Assembly (NCBI GenBank): GCA_034509755.1
Contig: CM067543.1
Location: forward strand, 18,104,954 to 18,168,953
Direction of reading: 5' to 3'
Source of the DNA: Anisodus tanguticus
Taxonomy: Eukaryota; Streptophyta; Magnoliopsida; Solanales; Solanaceae
Length of the DNA stretch: 64,000 nt
In this document: in pieces, positions 21,641 to 32,872 of the stretch
Layout: each line of letters begins with the position of its first letter
How positions within the stretch are numbered: position 1 is the stretch's first letter
Translations under genes and position numbers: made by a program
The notes under the pieces: generated by a model
Told to the model about the DNA's origin: nothing
The model's database searches: none
What the model saw: the letters and a program-made list of their open reading frames with translations, nothing else

Positions 21641-22035
21641 CACAAGCCAGGCGATATCGAAGGTGGCATCTCCTCAAGTCAAAAATGTCAATAGATCTAG
21701 ATGATCTCGAAGGTGCCAACCGCTCAAGTCAACAAAGTCAATAGAGCCAGATAATGTCAGAGATAGCATACGCTCAAGTCAATAAAGTCAACAGAGCTAG
21801 ATGGTGTCAAAGGTGGCATCCACTCAATAAAATGATACATAAGCCAGACGGTGTCGAAGGTGGAATCCACTCAACAAAAGAATATACGAGCCAGATGGTG
21901 TCGAAGGTTGCACCCGTTCAATATATGAATACATGAGCCAGACAATGTCAGAAGTGGCAACCGCTCAAATAACACATTCCACCAGCAAATCAACAGAGTC
22001 AGACAATGTCGGAGGTGCCACCCGCTCGGAACAGT
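21641..22035 (+). repeat. Tandem repeat, about 45-50-bp unit, eight copies (Tat 3' UTR)
   Basis: GAGCCAGATGGTGTCGAAGGT followed by GGCATCCGCTCAAGTCAA...GTCAAT recurs eight times. Early copies are about 50 bp, later ones 46-47 bp, and the penultimate copy is longer through a short insertion. Confidence 0.75.
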
Positions 22036-22734
22036 CACCTAAGAAAGTACAACAAACAAAGCTGCACAGGTATGAAAAATTAAAAATAACCAACATGCAC
22101 GTCTCAGCACATGGAAACAAGTCAAAGGTAATGAAGGTGGTAAGCAACCAGACCAGATCAGAACGTGTGTGGAGCAAACATGGAACTTGTTCTTGGGTAG
22201 CTGGTCAAAAATATGTACCAATGAAAGTCAAGCTCTCTGTGCATGATCTTGAAATCACACCATGTCGATCTTGCTCTTAAATCATGAAGATTTTTATTTT
22301 TAAAACCCATAACCGGTCGAGAAAACACCGGAAAGGACAAAGGGGTTCCTACATAAGGGATACCCTCTTTAGTCCATCGATTCAAACTACAAGTGACCTG
22401 CTTCCCAAAAACCAGAGATATGTAGGCTACTCAATCTCAAAAGATCAGTCATATTCCAACAAAATCATCCCAAAACTTTCTACTTTGATCTTTTTCTTTA
22501 TTGGATTTCCAGTAGTCTAATTGAGTCGAACTACAAGTGGCCTGAATTCTCATGTAACATGAGATATGTAAGAAACCCAGAAACTAGGATCCAGCCATAA
22601 TTTTTTAAAATTGCATAAAAATGAGGAGTATTTCTCGCTTGGTCGGCTAAAAACTAGGTCAGTTAAATTTCGCTTCCCAAGGATGGTCTAGCTATCCCCG
22701 AATAATGAAGAGGCAGTTTCTGGCATCTAATTTT
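22036..22734 (+). other. Distal Tat 3' UTR, single copy
   Basis: Non-coding. Contains phrases AGAGATATGTAGGCTACTC (around 22406) and GAGATATGTAAGAAACCC (around 22561), which echo the GGATACGTAGGC motif of the 93-bp array at 8460-8905. This supports the two blocks belonging to one element. Confidence 0.55.
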
Positions 22735-25250
22735 TGTCCTCCAATAATTGTATTTAATTATTCAAAGTACTCGAGTCACAGACGGAGTGAAACATACTTT
22801 TCACAAAGCGAATATGATTTGAAAAAATTATTCCGATAGTATTTTATCATTTCATTTCACAAATATCACTTTGTATATATATTGTATATCATGTCTCAAT
22901 TTTACATAATTTTGATCATTAATCATAATTTTGGAATTTTAATCAATAATTATAAATGTAATTGTTTTAAAAGAATTCTCTATATTAAAGAAATTAATGA
23001 TCCACTCTGTCAAAATCGAGAAGTTGTCTAAATTAAATATGATAAGGTAATTACATCTCAATAACAAGTCATGTTTAAATTAAAAGGACCGTTGCATGGT
23101 TTTAATTTCCTAAATCCCAATTAGTGTCAAATGCGGGATTAAATGAAAGCACTCAACCTAATTAGGTTATTTGTGAAATTTATTGGTCATTTTACTAATT
23201 GCAAAAATGACCAAAATTGAAAAATGTGGCCATGATTAATTTTAATTTTCAAAAGCCAATGGGCTATGTTTGTTTTAAGTTAAAACCGGCTGAGCCCAAG
23301 GTGTTTTAGCCCAAGACTCATCCCATACCTATTCAGTCAAGCATAAAAGGGCAAAAGCCCTTCCTAATCTCCCTTTTATGACTTGGTTCCAATTGGAACC
23401 CTAGTGCCGCATTCATCCTCTTACCAAAGATAGCAAATAGCACAATGTAGGTTGCTTTTCTACATGTTTGTTTGGACAGAAGAGGAAAGGGAATTAATTG
23501 CCCTTTTTCTCACCTCCACGCCATCGTCGAACCACCTCCCAACCCCAAGGTTAGGTCTTCCCTCTCTGACTTCTTTTTAGCTAGTTTTATTTGATTTTGC
23601 CTCATCCACAATTTAAACTCTCTATTTTCATTAGTTGAGAACCATTATGGAGGGAAATTGCCTCCTAAAATTAAGTTCTCCAATACCGATATGTGGTCTC
23701 TGCTAGTGTTTGAGATTAACCATATAAATACAGACCTTATTGCTTCATTTTTATAGATCCAAAACTTGATTTTAGGCATTCACATTTGTTGAGAGGCATT
23801 TTCAACTTCAAATCAACTAATTACACTTAAGTTGGGATCCAAGTCCTTTTGCGGAACCCAAAATTAGTTTAATTGCTCCTTCACAATCTAAAACTGCGAG
23901 TTCGAGGTCCCCAGAGTGAAGAACAAGCTCACCATAAACCTTTTGGCTTCCTCCACACAAGGTAACACCTATTCCTTTTAATTGCTTGCTTAAATTCATA
24001 TTTTGTAACCTGTATTATGTGTTATATGATCATGTAAGCATATGAAGTGGATTGTGAAGTTGTTCTAACTGTATACAAACTGCTTTAAGTCATGATACTT
24101 GTTTAGGGACATGTATTAGTGTTTAGGAACCATGTTTAGCTAATTTATTAACATGTCATGCTTATTATGTCACTTAGTATTGATTAAGTCCTAAAAATGA
24201 ACTAAGATTGTTGTTATTTAACTTAATCAGTTTGTTTACCTAGAAGAAATATGTTTTAGCCTCAAAATGTTGTCATATTGAGACTATCCAGTAGCCTGGG
24301 ATAAAAATGTTTTAGCCTTGACAAGTTCTCTTCACTTAATGGTTACAAGATAGATTAGTTGATGTTTATTTTCTCTGTTATAGTGAAATGAGGATTTAGA
24401 ATTGAATATAATGTAGAAGTTACCTTAATTTGATCTTAGAAGAAGCCTATAAGTTCTAGTTTGGATAAAACAGGCTGTCACATTTAATTACATAACTATT
24501 AAGACCTCTAATGGTAAAAAAAAAGATGGAGTTTAAGTCTAATGAGTTTATGTGTTTCATGCTCTTATGAATAAACCTAAGGCTCATTGGGATATCTGAA
24601 TAGTAAGTTTCAATTGCTTGTTTGGTTCATCACATGTTTAGCTTATGATTGTTTATATTAGGGTGTAAATTTAGTCTAAGTCATAAATTGTCTCCAATGT
24701 CTGCCAATCTAGTCTTATAGCATAAGAGCATGTATATTTGCATGTGTGTTCCCCTGTTTAGGATCAATCATGTATTTTTTTCTTTAGACCATGACATGAC
24801 AACATGTGTAATCATGTAGGGTTGATGAATGTCATCACTAAGATCTTATTTGATGCTTTAGACTATATAGGACTTACCTGCCTTGATATGTCATTGTTCT
24901 CTTATATGTGTGTTTCTGCTACATGTTTCCATATGTCTTAATCTCAGCATCATTATCTTGTGCCTTTCCTCTATGGATTGGCTTGCCTGCATGTTGTATG
25001 AGTTTGAATAAGTCTCAATATGGAATTAGTGCAACCATGCTAGGTTGATGTATCGTGTGTGTGCCATGCCAATTTGTTGATGTCTGAAATGCTTAGATGA
25101 ATATCTAATTAAGAGAGGATGTAAAATCTAAAAATTACATTCCATGTGATAAATTTGATGTCTAGTTCTAACTAATATATGTAGTAATTGGCATTGAGTT
25201 AGGAATGTGATAATTGCCCAACTTAAGATTGAGTTTTGCTAAAAAGGTTA
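22735..25250. other. Non-coding AT-rich stretch, possibly the 3' LTR or flank of the Tat element
   Basis: No convincing gene or structured repeat. A start TGTCCTCCAATAATTG near 22735, directly after the 3' UTR, would be a plausible LTR boundary, but no second LTR copy is in the window to prove it. The rest is AT-rich with stops in all frames. Confidence 0.3.
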
Positions 25251-25456
25251 AGAGGGTGTTTGGATTGACTTTTAAAAAGTAGCTTATAAGTCAAAAGTCA
25301 TAAGTTAGTAATACCCAACTTTTGGCTTATTATACTACTATTTATGCCTAAAAGTAAGTGCTTTTAAGCACTTCTTTTCATTGTAAAACACCACAAAAAC
25401 TAGAATAGTGTTTAAAAGCCAATAAGCACTTAAAATAAGTCAATCCAAACACCTTC
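25251..25456. mobile_element. MITE-like foldback element, about 200 bp
   Basis: The ends GGGTGTTTGGATTGACTT and AAGTCAATCCAAACACC are inverted copies. Subterminal parts (TAAAAAGTAGCTTATAAGTCA and the AAGCACTT-rich right side) are also partly complementary. Small, AT-rich, no coding capacity, as in Solanaceae MITEs. Confidence 0.75.
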
Positions 25457-25639
25457 TAAATCTGTGTGCAAATTAAGGTGACATGTTCCTTCTTTTGTTG
25501 TGTTATGTCAATTCCATCATGATTAAAATAGCCTATTGTATGTCTATTTTTTCCCAGAAATTGTAGTGTGTTGAGTCATAACACCATGCTATGCACAAAT
25601 CCTTTACCTAAATTTAGTTAGGTCTATTATTGAGTTTCA

Positions 25640-26127
25640 ATGCTATGTAGTGTGTTGACTCCGATTAGTGGCTTAATTTTTACAAGACATACATATATAC
25701 TCATGGTTATGATGGGTAGGCCCTCAGAGGTTTGTTATGAGTTTCAGGTTGACTTTTATACTCTTCCTTCATATTTAATTCTTTATTATATGTTGCCTGC
25801 CTTAGATATTCAGTATATCTTTCATACTAATGTCCCTTTATGGGGCACATCATTTCATGCCCGCATGTACAAATAGAGATTCAGATGATACCTCTCAGTA
25901 GGTAGATCGACTCAGTTGAGGATTATCGCGCTCCTTTATTCTAGAGCTATCTAGTGAGATGATACGTATGATATTTGCATATATGTATATGGTTGGGTAT
26001 GGCGGGGCCCTGTTCTGACCATATGTTTTTGGTATACTTCTTAGAGGCTTGTAGACAGTCATTTTGTGTATAGTGGTCTTATGTGGCCTCATCGGCCTTC
26101 TCGGTAGACTCGTTGTGTTTATATTGG

Positions 26128-26222
<95 letters not shown>

Positions 26223-26389
26223 TTGTTGGTCCTTTTGTGTGTAAGTGGTTGTGTCTATTGGTCAAGTAATCATTTCTTAGAGGCCTTATCGGCCCATGTT
26301 TTGTCGAGTATGCTACAGGTATTATGACTGGTACGCTCGGGCCTTAGGTGCCGAGTGTTGGCCCCAACCCCCAAGGTTGGGGTGTGACA
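25640..26389 (+). repeat. LTR fragment (3' part) of a Tekay-type element
   Basis: Ends GGTTGGGGTGTGACA just before a Met-tRNA primer site. Phrases TTTCATGCCCGCA, GGGTATGGCGGGGCCCTGTTCTGACC and GAGGCTTGTAGACAG match the LTR of the 54292-61915 element, so it is a related family. The 5' boundary of this LTR is not visible; 25640 marks where resemblance starts. Confidence 0.65.
26130..26221. repeat. Compound microsatellite (TA)n(TG)n
   Basis: About 36 TA units followed by about nine TG units, inside the LTR fragment. Confidence 0.95.
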
Positions 26390-26393
26390 AACT

Positions 26394-26405
26394 TGGTATC
26401 AGAGC
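26394..26405 (+). promoter_or_regulatory. Primer binding site, initiator Met-tRNA type
   Basis: TGGTATCAGAGC, perfect, five bases after the LTR end GTGTGACA. Confidence 0.85.
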
Positions 26406-26579
26406 AGGTCAATCCTAGGGATGTCTACAAGTTGTATCTAGTAGAGTCTTGCTTATGGGTGTATTGTGCGCCACTTATAAACATGAGGCTACATGACATT
26501 TAAGATGGATTCCTTATTTCTTAATCTAGATCGTGCATTAGAGTCGACTTGTAAGTATCTCTTTCCTAATCTTTCCATA

Positions 26580-27060
26580 TTATGACTTCAGCGATGTCCT
26601 CTTCAAAAGATACATCTTCTATCGAGACTGACCCGTCAGAAGATATAAGTAGATTACCTGCCCATCGGTCTCTGACCCAGATATGATCAGGGGCATCAAA
26701 GGAGACCCCTATACCATAAGATATACCCCCAGCACCATCCAGCAAAGATGTTAGGAGGGAAGTTCAGGTATTGACCCAGTTGGTTGCCTCTTAGGCACCA
26801 TATCGCCCTGGTATGATTGACAGTGATAGACCCCTAGAAGGGTCAAGGAGTTCACAGCCTAGGGAGCCCGTTGACCAGGGGCAGTTGATGATCTGTAGGG
26901 CTGATTCAGTTGGAACTAAGGGAATAATTAAGAGGGTTAAAGTGGTTGGGGATTATCGAGGGAAACAAAATGAAGAAGGATTTCGGATATATGACCAACA
27001 TACCAAATGTTTTCGAGATATCAAGCATGATCAGAGTTCCCGGGTAAGTCTGAGGTAGGG
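26580..27060 (+). pseudogene. gag N-terminal remnant of a Tekay-type element
   Basis: Reading from about 26582: MTSAMSSSKDTSSIETDP, then stops, then VRREVQVLTQLVAS and a Pro/Gly/Ser-rich stretch with GSRSSQPREPVDQG. A QVLTQLVA-type helix following an acidic, low-complexity leader resembles Tekay gag starts (compare AVQLLTRLVAGQ in the 9372-20269 element). Stops are frequent. After about 27060 no gag core can be followed. Confidence 0.5.
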
Positions 27061-30000
27061 GTCACAGCCCTCGATACTTCAGGATCAGAGTAGGAGTGGT
27101 TCAGACAGATTGGGTCATCCAAGCCAGGTTGTAGGATATGTGGCTAATACATGCTCGGCCTTGTCATAAGGAAACAAAAGGTTGTTCGGTGATCGAGGGG
27201 TTAGCCTGCAGGGGAAAAAAGGGGAGCAAGGGTTTAGCCTCGAGTTCGAATGCTACTCGAGGAGAGCAGGAAAGCGCATGTATGTTATGGATTTTCTTAC
27301 TCATTTACCTATATTCTACATGCACGATATGGAATTGTTATAATATTCTAGATGAGTGATACTATTTTAGGGAACCGATTTTCCTAAGTGACCCATCGAT
27401 CGAGATAATTCAATGAGAAAGAATCGTGATCGAAATGGAGCACCTAACCCAACCTAAGGCCGGAATGGTGGCATGTTTTCATATGACCCTATTAGGTAAC
27501 CTCCGAATTCTTAATAATATGCTATCTGATGATTGTATGAATGTCCCAGACCTTGGGGGGTAAGAAAATTCCAAGTCAAAGTCAGACTATAACCAAAAAA
27601 GATTGTTGGAACGTCCTGAGAAGGTTCTTCGTTCTTTAGTGACTTACGTCTTTGGGATGTCAGAATTCATTAGAAATGCGCGATTTGACCAGAAAAATGG
27701 ATTTCTTGAGTTAAGTTACCTGAAGCTTCGTTTTATAAAGCAGTTAAAGAAAACGAGCGTGAAATGTCATGCCCAAACTAGTAAACCTAATTCCTCCACG
27801 AGGAGCAGACAATGTGCGAGGGCTGGAAACAATACAAGTTCCATTGATTGGATAAGAAGAGCGTACTTCATTGAGTGTGAACAATTTTGCGTATGAGGGG
27901 CAACAAAGGATTATAGACTTCCAACGAAGGGTGACGAAGACTCAAGTTTTGTGGTGCTATTTTATGAGCCGATCGAGTAAGAACACCTAGTTAAATACAA
28001 TTTACGATAAAAGATCACGATATAATAGATGAGTGACTATGAGGAGTAGACGGATGTTCGGCAAGTGTCAGCGGGATGTTATGATAAGACATTAAGGCCA
28101 CAGGGTATTCCTTGTAGGGGTAGACAAGGAAAAATATTTTTAATGGTAAGGGTGTCAATGATGATGCCAGGAAGGAGCCTATGCCAGTAAGAGCAATTTG
28201 AAGATGAAGACCATGGCAAATAAATGATATGTACACCCTCTCAGTCAAAAGTATAGACTCCCAATGTACGGGAGCAATAAGTATGACATATATATCAAAT
28301 TAAGGGATCCTTAAGGGATTTAACTCGGAAACACAAAGGTTAAAGGATCAAGGGGCGGTTTAAGAAAATATCCAATACCCATTAAGAAGAGAAGTCCGAG
28401 TGAGTAGTAAATGGAAATCGCAATATAATTTCAACTTAGATATGTCAAACACTAGATTAGTCCCGATTAACAGCAAGATAATGAAAGATAAGTAAGTAGA
28501 AGTAATGGAAAATAAAGCCTGAGGTGGGCGTATAACGGAAGGACAAAATAATCGGTGAACCTCAAAGAGGCTAAAGTAGACATTAAGGAAAGGAGTTGAA
28601 AGTAGGGATGAATAAATAAGGATAAAAGTAAGCAAATAATGGTATATTTTGGGAGTTATCAATTTGACCAGAAACTCCACGAGATGGGTGATGTGATTAA
28701 CGTCAGTGCTAAAGATGTGGATTGCAAATAAGAACCTGAATTGAGCTATAAAGGTGAAAACATTAATTCAAGTATGATGATCACGGTAAATCCTACAGAT
28801 CGACGCCTTGTAAACATGAATCCCTGGATGGGAAAAAGGATAGGACGACCCTTAGTGTGAGCAATACCGAAGAAAAATACGATTGTGTCAGATGTCTTCC
28901 TCCAGATAAGATATATACGATATATCCAGCAAAAGAGTTGTCGAATATGGCGAATGGAAAATCTTGAAGTTACTAAAGTCCATTATTTCTCTCTTAGTGA
29001 AAGGTTAATGTTTCTCTCAAAAGTGCACAAGTCCAAAGCACTTAAAAGCAGTGGATGCCTAAGAATAAGGCCGACAAAGAGAAAAGACATCGAATATGAG
29101 AAAATGTTTAGTCGTCAGTATGTTAGAAAAAAAAGAAAAGTAAGATGAATGGTAAAGGAGCGATATACATCGAGAAGGGATACTTGAGTAAAATAGGGTA
29201 TGACTAAAAGAAGAAATCACTTGTAGAATATCCGAATTGGAGACGTTATGATAAGTAAGAGATTTTGACGTAACAGACAAGGACGTAATTGACAATATGG
29301 TTGAGCACCACTAGTAATAGGAGGAAAATGAAGATTAAAGGAAGGAGTAAGGTAACATGTAGTTAGCAAAAATAGAAGACAAGTGATGAAAAATTCTTAA
29401 AGCAAAATGCGAAAGGACCTTATCCTAAATAAAGAGTTAAGAGAACATGAAGATGAAGAATGTTGTAGCAATCCACTCATCTAGAATATGCGGAGATATA
29501 GCGTGACGTGAAGTAAAGGTAATAACACAAACCATACTAAAATCAGAGATTGATGGTTAACACATAAGAGGATGCATACTCGAAGCAGAAAAGTTAATTA
29601 AGGATTATTGGATGGTACGGTAGTTGCTAAAGTTTATTCCATTATCATCGTAAGCCATTATGATATGGAAGACTAATATATAAATGGCTCAACAGTTCGC
29701 ATCATGGAAATCAAGACCATCTATAAGGTCAAGGTTGGCTAATGATTCATACTAAAAAGAATATCCGTTTTTGGAAGATATCTTGAACTATCGTACAAAC
29801 ACTCTCTCTTTGGCAAATTACCTTTAAGAAACCAAGCTGAAGAGAACTTTGGGATGTTCAGATTCAGCCCCTTCTTCGTCCTAATGGGCCAGCCAAAAAT
29901 AAGATTCAAATCACCAGAATAATGTTATACGTAGATGTACTGAACTTGGAATAGCAATGACCATTATACGAGGTACTCGCATATCACCACATAAGAGTTG

Positions 30001-30819
30001 TGTAAGAAAGATATACAAGATTCCTATTGAATAGCAAAGACAGAAGTGACTTGTGGTTAGCGGTAGTAAATGGGATACAATAAGTTATAAGAAAATGCCC
30101 GGGTGAAATAAAAGGATGTTTCAGAAGACTTGACGCCAAGAGAAGAATAAAAAGTTGGAAATAAGGAATAACGTAGTTCGAGACATTAATGATCATAGTA
30201 CTTGAATTTAACCAAGGAATGCAATGATAGACTAACCCAAGAGCATTTAGTGGGTATTCACCACTATAATAGAAATGTGAAGGTAGAGAAGAAGTCCTTG
30301 AATAGAAACAACTATATCCATAAGTGTGACGATATTACTAAGGTAAGAAAATGATGTACAAGAGTATGGGAGAGAGATGGAAGAAAATAATAAAAAAAGG
30401 AAACAAACGCAGATAACCATATTGTTTCAAAACTCCTGACCTATGACGATCATCGCGCAACATCATTCCATCATAAACTTACTTAAGCTTCATACCTATA
30501 AACTTCTATCACAAATCCTATCATGCGGCGAAAATTGTAACCAAGGAATAAAAGATGTAGTCCAGATGTCAGGATTCAATGATTTGGGTAAATTGTAGTT
30601 ACTAAGTAATGTTGTAAGGAAGATGTACGACCATGTGGGTCGATGATATACTGATAATATTGTATTTGTGTAAACTTATGGGGTACTGGATATGGTATCC
30701 TATTGCGTGGTAGATTGAGATGGTCTTATGTATGTAATAACTCTGCCAAAGTTGTCGAAGAATATAGGAATCACAATAACCGAGTAATGATGCCTCAACA
30801 TTCGAGGATGAATTTTCTT
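27061..30819 (+). other. Decayed retrotransposon interior
   Basis: About 3.8 kb, purine-rich on the + strand, stops in all frames. I could not identify RT, integrase or protease motifs with confidence. Its position between a primer site/gag remnant and a polypurine tract suggests internal sequence of one or two mutated Ty3 elements. Confidence 0.4.
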
Positions 30820-30832
30820 AAGGGGGGAAGGA
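30820..30832 (+). promoter_or_regulatory. Polypurine tract of a Tekay-type element
   Basis: AAGGGGGGAAGGA directly before the LTR start TGTTACACCCC, preceded by the phrase CATTCGAGGATGAAT that recurs before the tract of the other + strand Tekay element (compare ATTCGAGGATGGAT at about 60018). Confidence 0.8.
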
Positions 30833-32590
30833 TGTTACACCCCATAAATTCACATATCGAATATACCTTAAGTTATGAAGCTTAAGATAAGAAAGAAGGT
30901 TCTATTAGGAAGGCTAAGGAATGGTCGAGTTGAAACCCGAAGAAGTCATAAGTGTTTAAAGAGTCGTTACGCCCTTCGTGCTTGCAATTCTTATATTGAG
31001 TGTGTCATGTCAAGTAATGAGTTTTCAAGTAAAATGTGTAATTGAATATCGATTCGTAATCGGATTTCGATGATTTTTAGATTATTAACCTTTAGGCTAT
31101 GGGTAAACCCATTTTTCAATAAAATTCAAATTTTGCCCATGAAGGCTCGTGATTGGTTTTTGGGGTGACTTTATGGATCCTGGACATAACTATAACAATA
31201 TGGGTGTCTTCAGACTCGTCGTCTAAAGAATAATGCATATTTGAAATATTGGGAATGTTCCGAAGCTTTACTAGAAGGAAAGGAAAATCTTGAGGTTCGT
31301 GACCCGTTGCTTGACATTCGAGATATATTAAGACTTTTAGACTTCGTTGAGGGACGTTTTGCTGATTAAAGAGAAAAAATGGAATAGATAATAAGTAAGG
31401 GCGTAATATTAGGGTCTCATACCCGTGGTGTGATGGGCATTGATATGAGTAGCAGTGTTATGAATGGGAAAGGTTATTATTACATAGTGACAGGTTGTAA
31501 CATAGAATGCCAAAGCATATGGGCATTATCTGATGATTGATTACCTTGATTGCTTGATTTTGTGCATATATCACTTCATAGACCCATATACTTGTTTTGA
31601 TTGAGTGAAATACATATTCATGTATAAATCAGGATTACGTTCAAATACAATTGATATTTCTTTTTTTTTATCATCCATACACACCTATTGGATGGTTCAC
31701 GAAATGTGACTCGATGTGAAATAGAATTGGACTATTTGGAGTGAAATGCTGAAGTGAAATGATTCTTGATGAATTATGATAAATCCGAAGGGTAATGGTT
31801 TCGACAAATGAGTGTAAGCTGAGGGGAAATGATTCACGCGGTATATGGACCTCGCGAGTCATCTATGGGTCACAAACTCCTAAAAAATACTGATGAGTGT
31901 CATGTATGTATGTTTGAGAGAAACTTTGGTTCTTGAAACACCCTATTACATTGCATGGAATTACATTGCATCACATGCTTCAATCTTACTTGATTATGTT
32001 CTTAATTGATATTTGGTACTTGATATTTGATTACCCTTATTTCGATGAATATTTGATCATTGAATGCATTGCAAACTTGTATGGCTCAAAGATGGTTTTC
32101 TTAAAAAACATGTCACTACTTCGTTGTCTATCTATGAGATATATTGGGTATACACATGGTTTCGTACTCATACTACACTTGATAAACTCTTTTGTGGTGC
32201 AGATTCGATCCAGAGTACAAGTGCATCTTGTGGAGCACCTTGAGCTCAAGTCCGGCTGTTTGAAGTTATGGTGAGCCATTTGGTTGTTCCACGACCCACT
32301 TCTCCCTCTTCTCTATTACTATTATATCATTTTAGTATTCAGACAATGTATTTTTGTATTTCCAGACTTTATATTTCAATCTCAGACTTATATCGTATCA
32401 TAGTAGCCCTTGTACTTGTGACACGAATCTTGTGAGGATGTTGTTGTTATTTTTCTGCATTTCTATTTCAGACTTAGTATTGGAGATTGAATGTCTCTTA
32501 TTTTCTACTGATTTACTTTTATAAATGTGTTGAATTGGAATTGACTTGCCTATCGGTTGGGGAAGCCATCACACCTATCGATTTTGCGTT
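30833..32590 (+). repeat. 3' LTR of a Tekay-type element (right end approximate)
   Basis: Starts TGTTACACCCCATAAATTC after the polypurine tract. The far end, around GGGGAAGCCATCACACCTATCG (32559-32580), looks like the usual last part of Tekay LTRs, but the terminal GGGTCGTGACA is not recognisable. It does not look like the LTR fragment at 25640-26389. Confidence 0.6.
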
Positions 32591-32872
32591 CTTTTTCTTC
32601 ATTTTTTTTATCCTCTTTTAGTTAGTCATCATGTCATGTCTCACTCACGAGTGTATTACACATATACTCTGTAATTTTAGTTGATTGTAAAAGAAAGTCA
32701 AATTGAAATAAAATCGATGTAATCTGAGTGTTCAATAATTACAAGTCTTAGTTGAGATGTTTAAGTGAAAGATGCTGCCAACCATAGGTGTCTCCTGATG
32801 GGTTCAATGATTTGTTTACACATGCATAAGAAACCCTAAGAAATATATCATAAAAGTGGTTTTTAATACAAT
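32591..32872. other. Spacer, nothing recognised
   Basis: AT-rich, non-coding. Lies between the LTR end and the RTE LINE tail. Confidence 0.4.

Larger units (their letters stand above)
1..22734 (+). mobile_element. Tat-lineage Ty3/gypsy retrotransposon, decayed, interrupted by two nested LTR elements (host element)
   Basis: The coding blocks at 1-1297 and 6785-8346, and the repeat-rich non-coding blocks at 8347-9371 and 20275-22734, form one element once the insertions at 1298-6784 and 9372-20269 are removed. At the first junction, RNase H ending in DALAMISYM continues after the insertion as YCFHVEVEPDEKSLY, the normal order in this lineage. Order is RT, RNase H, a second RNase H-like domain (typical of Tat/Ogre), integrase, then a long 3' UTR. 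The 5' LTR, gag and protease lie outside the window. Stops and frameshifts are many, so the element is dead. The right end is uncertain: an LTR may start near 22735. Confidence 0.8.

Noticed and set aside
26394..26405. Short tRNA-like matches (TGGTATCAGAGC) at several places as possible tRNA genes
   Set aside because: Only the 12-base primer-site sequence is present, always next to an LTR end; there is no cloverleaf.
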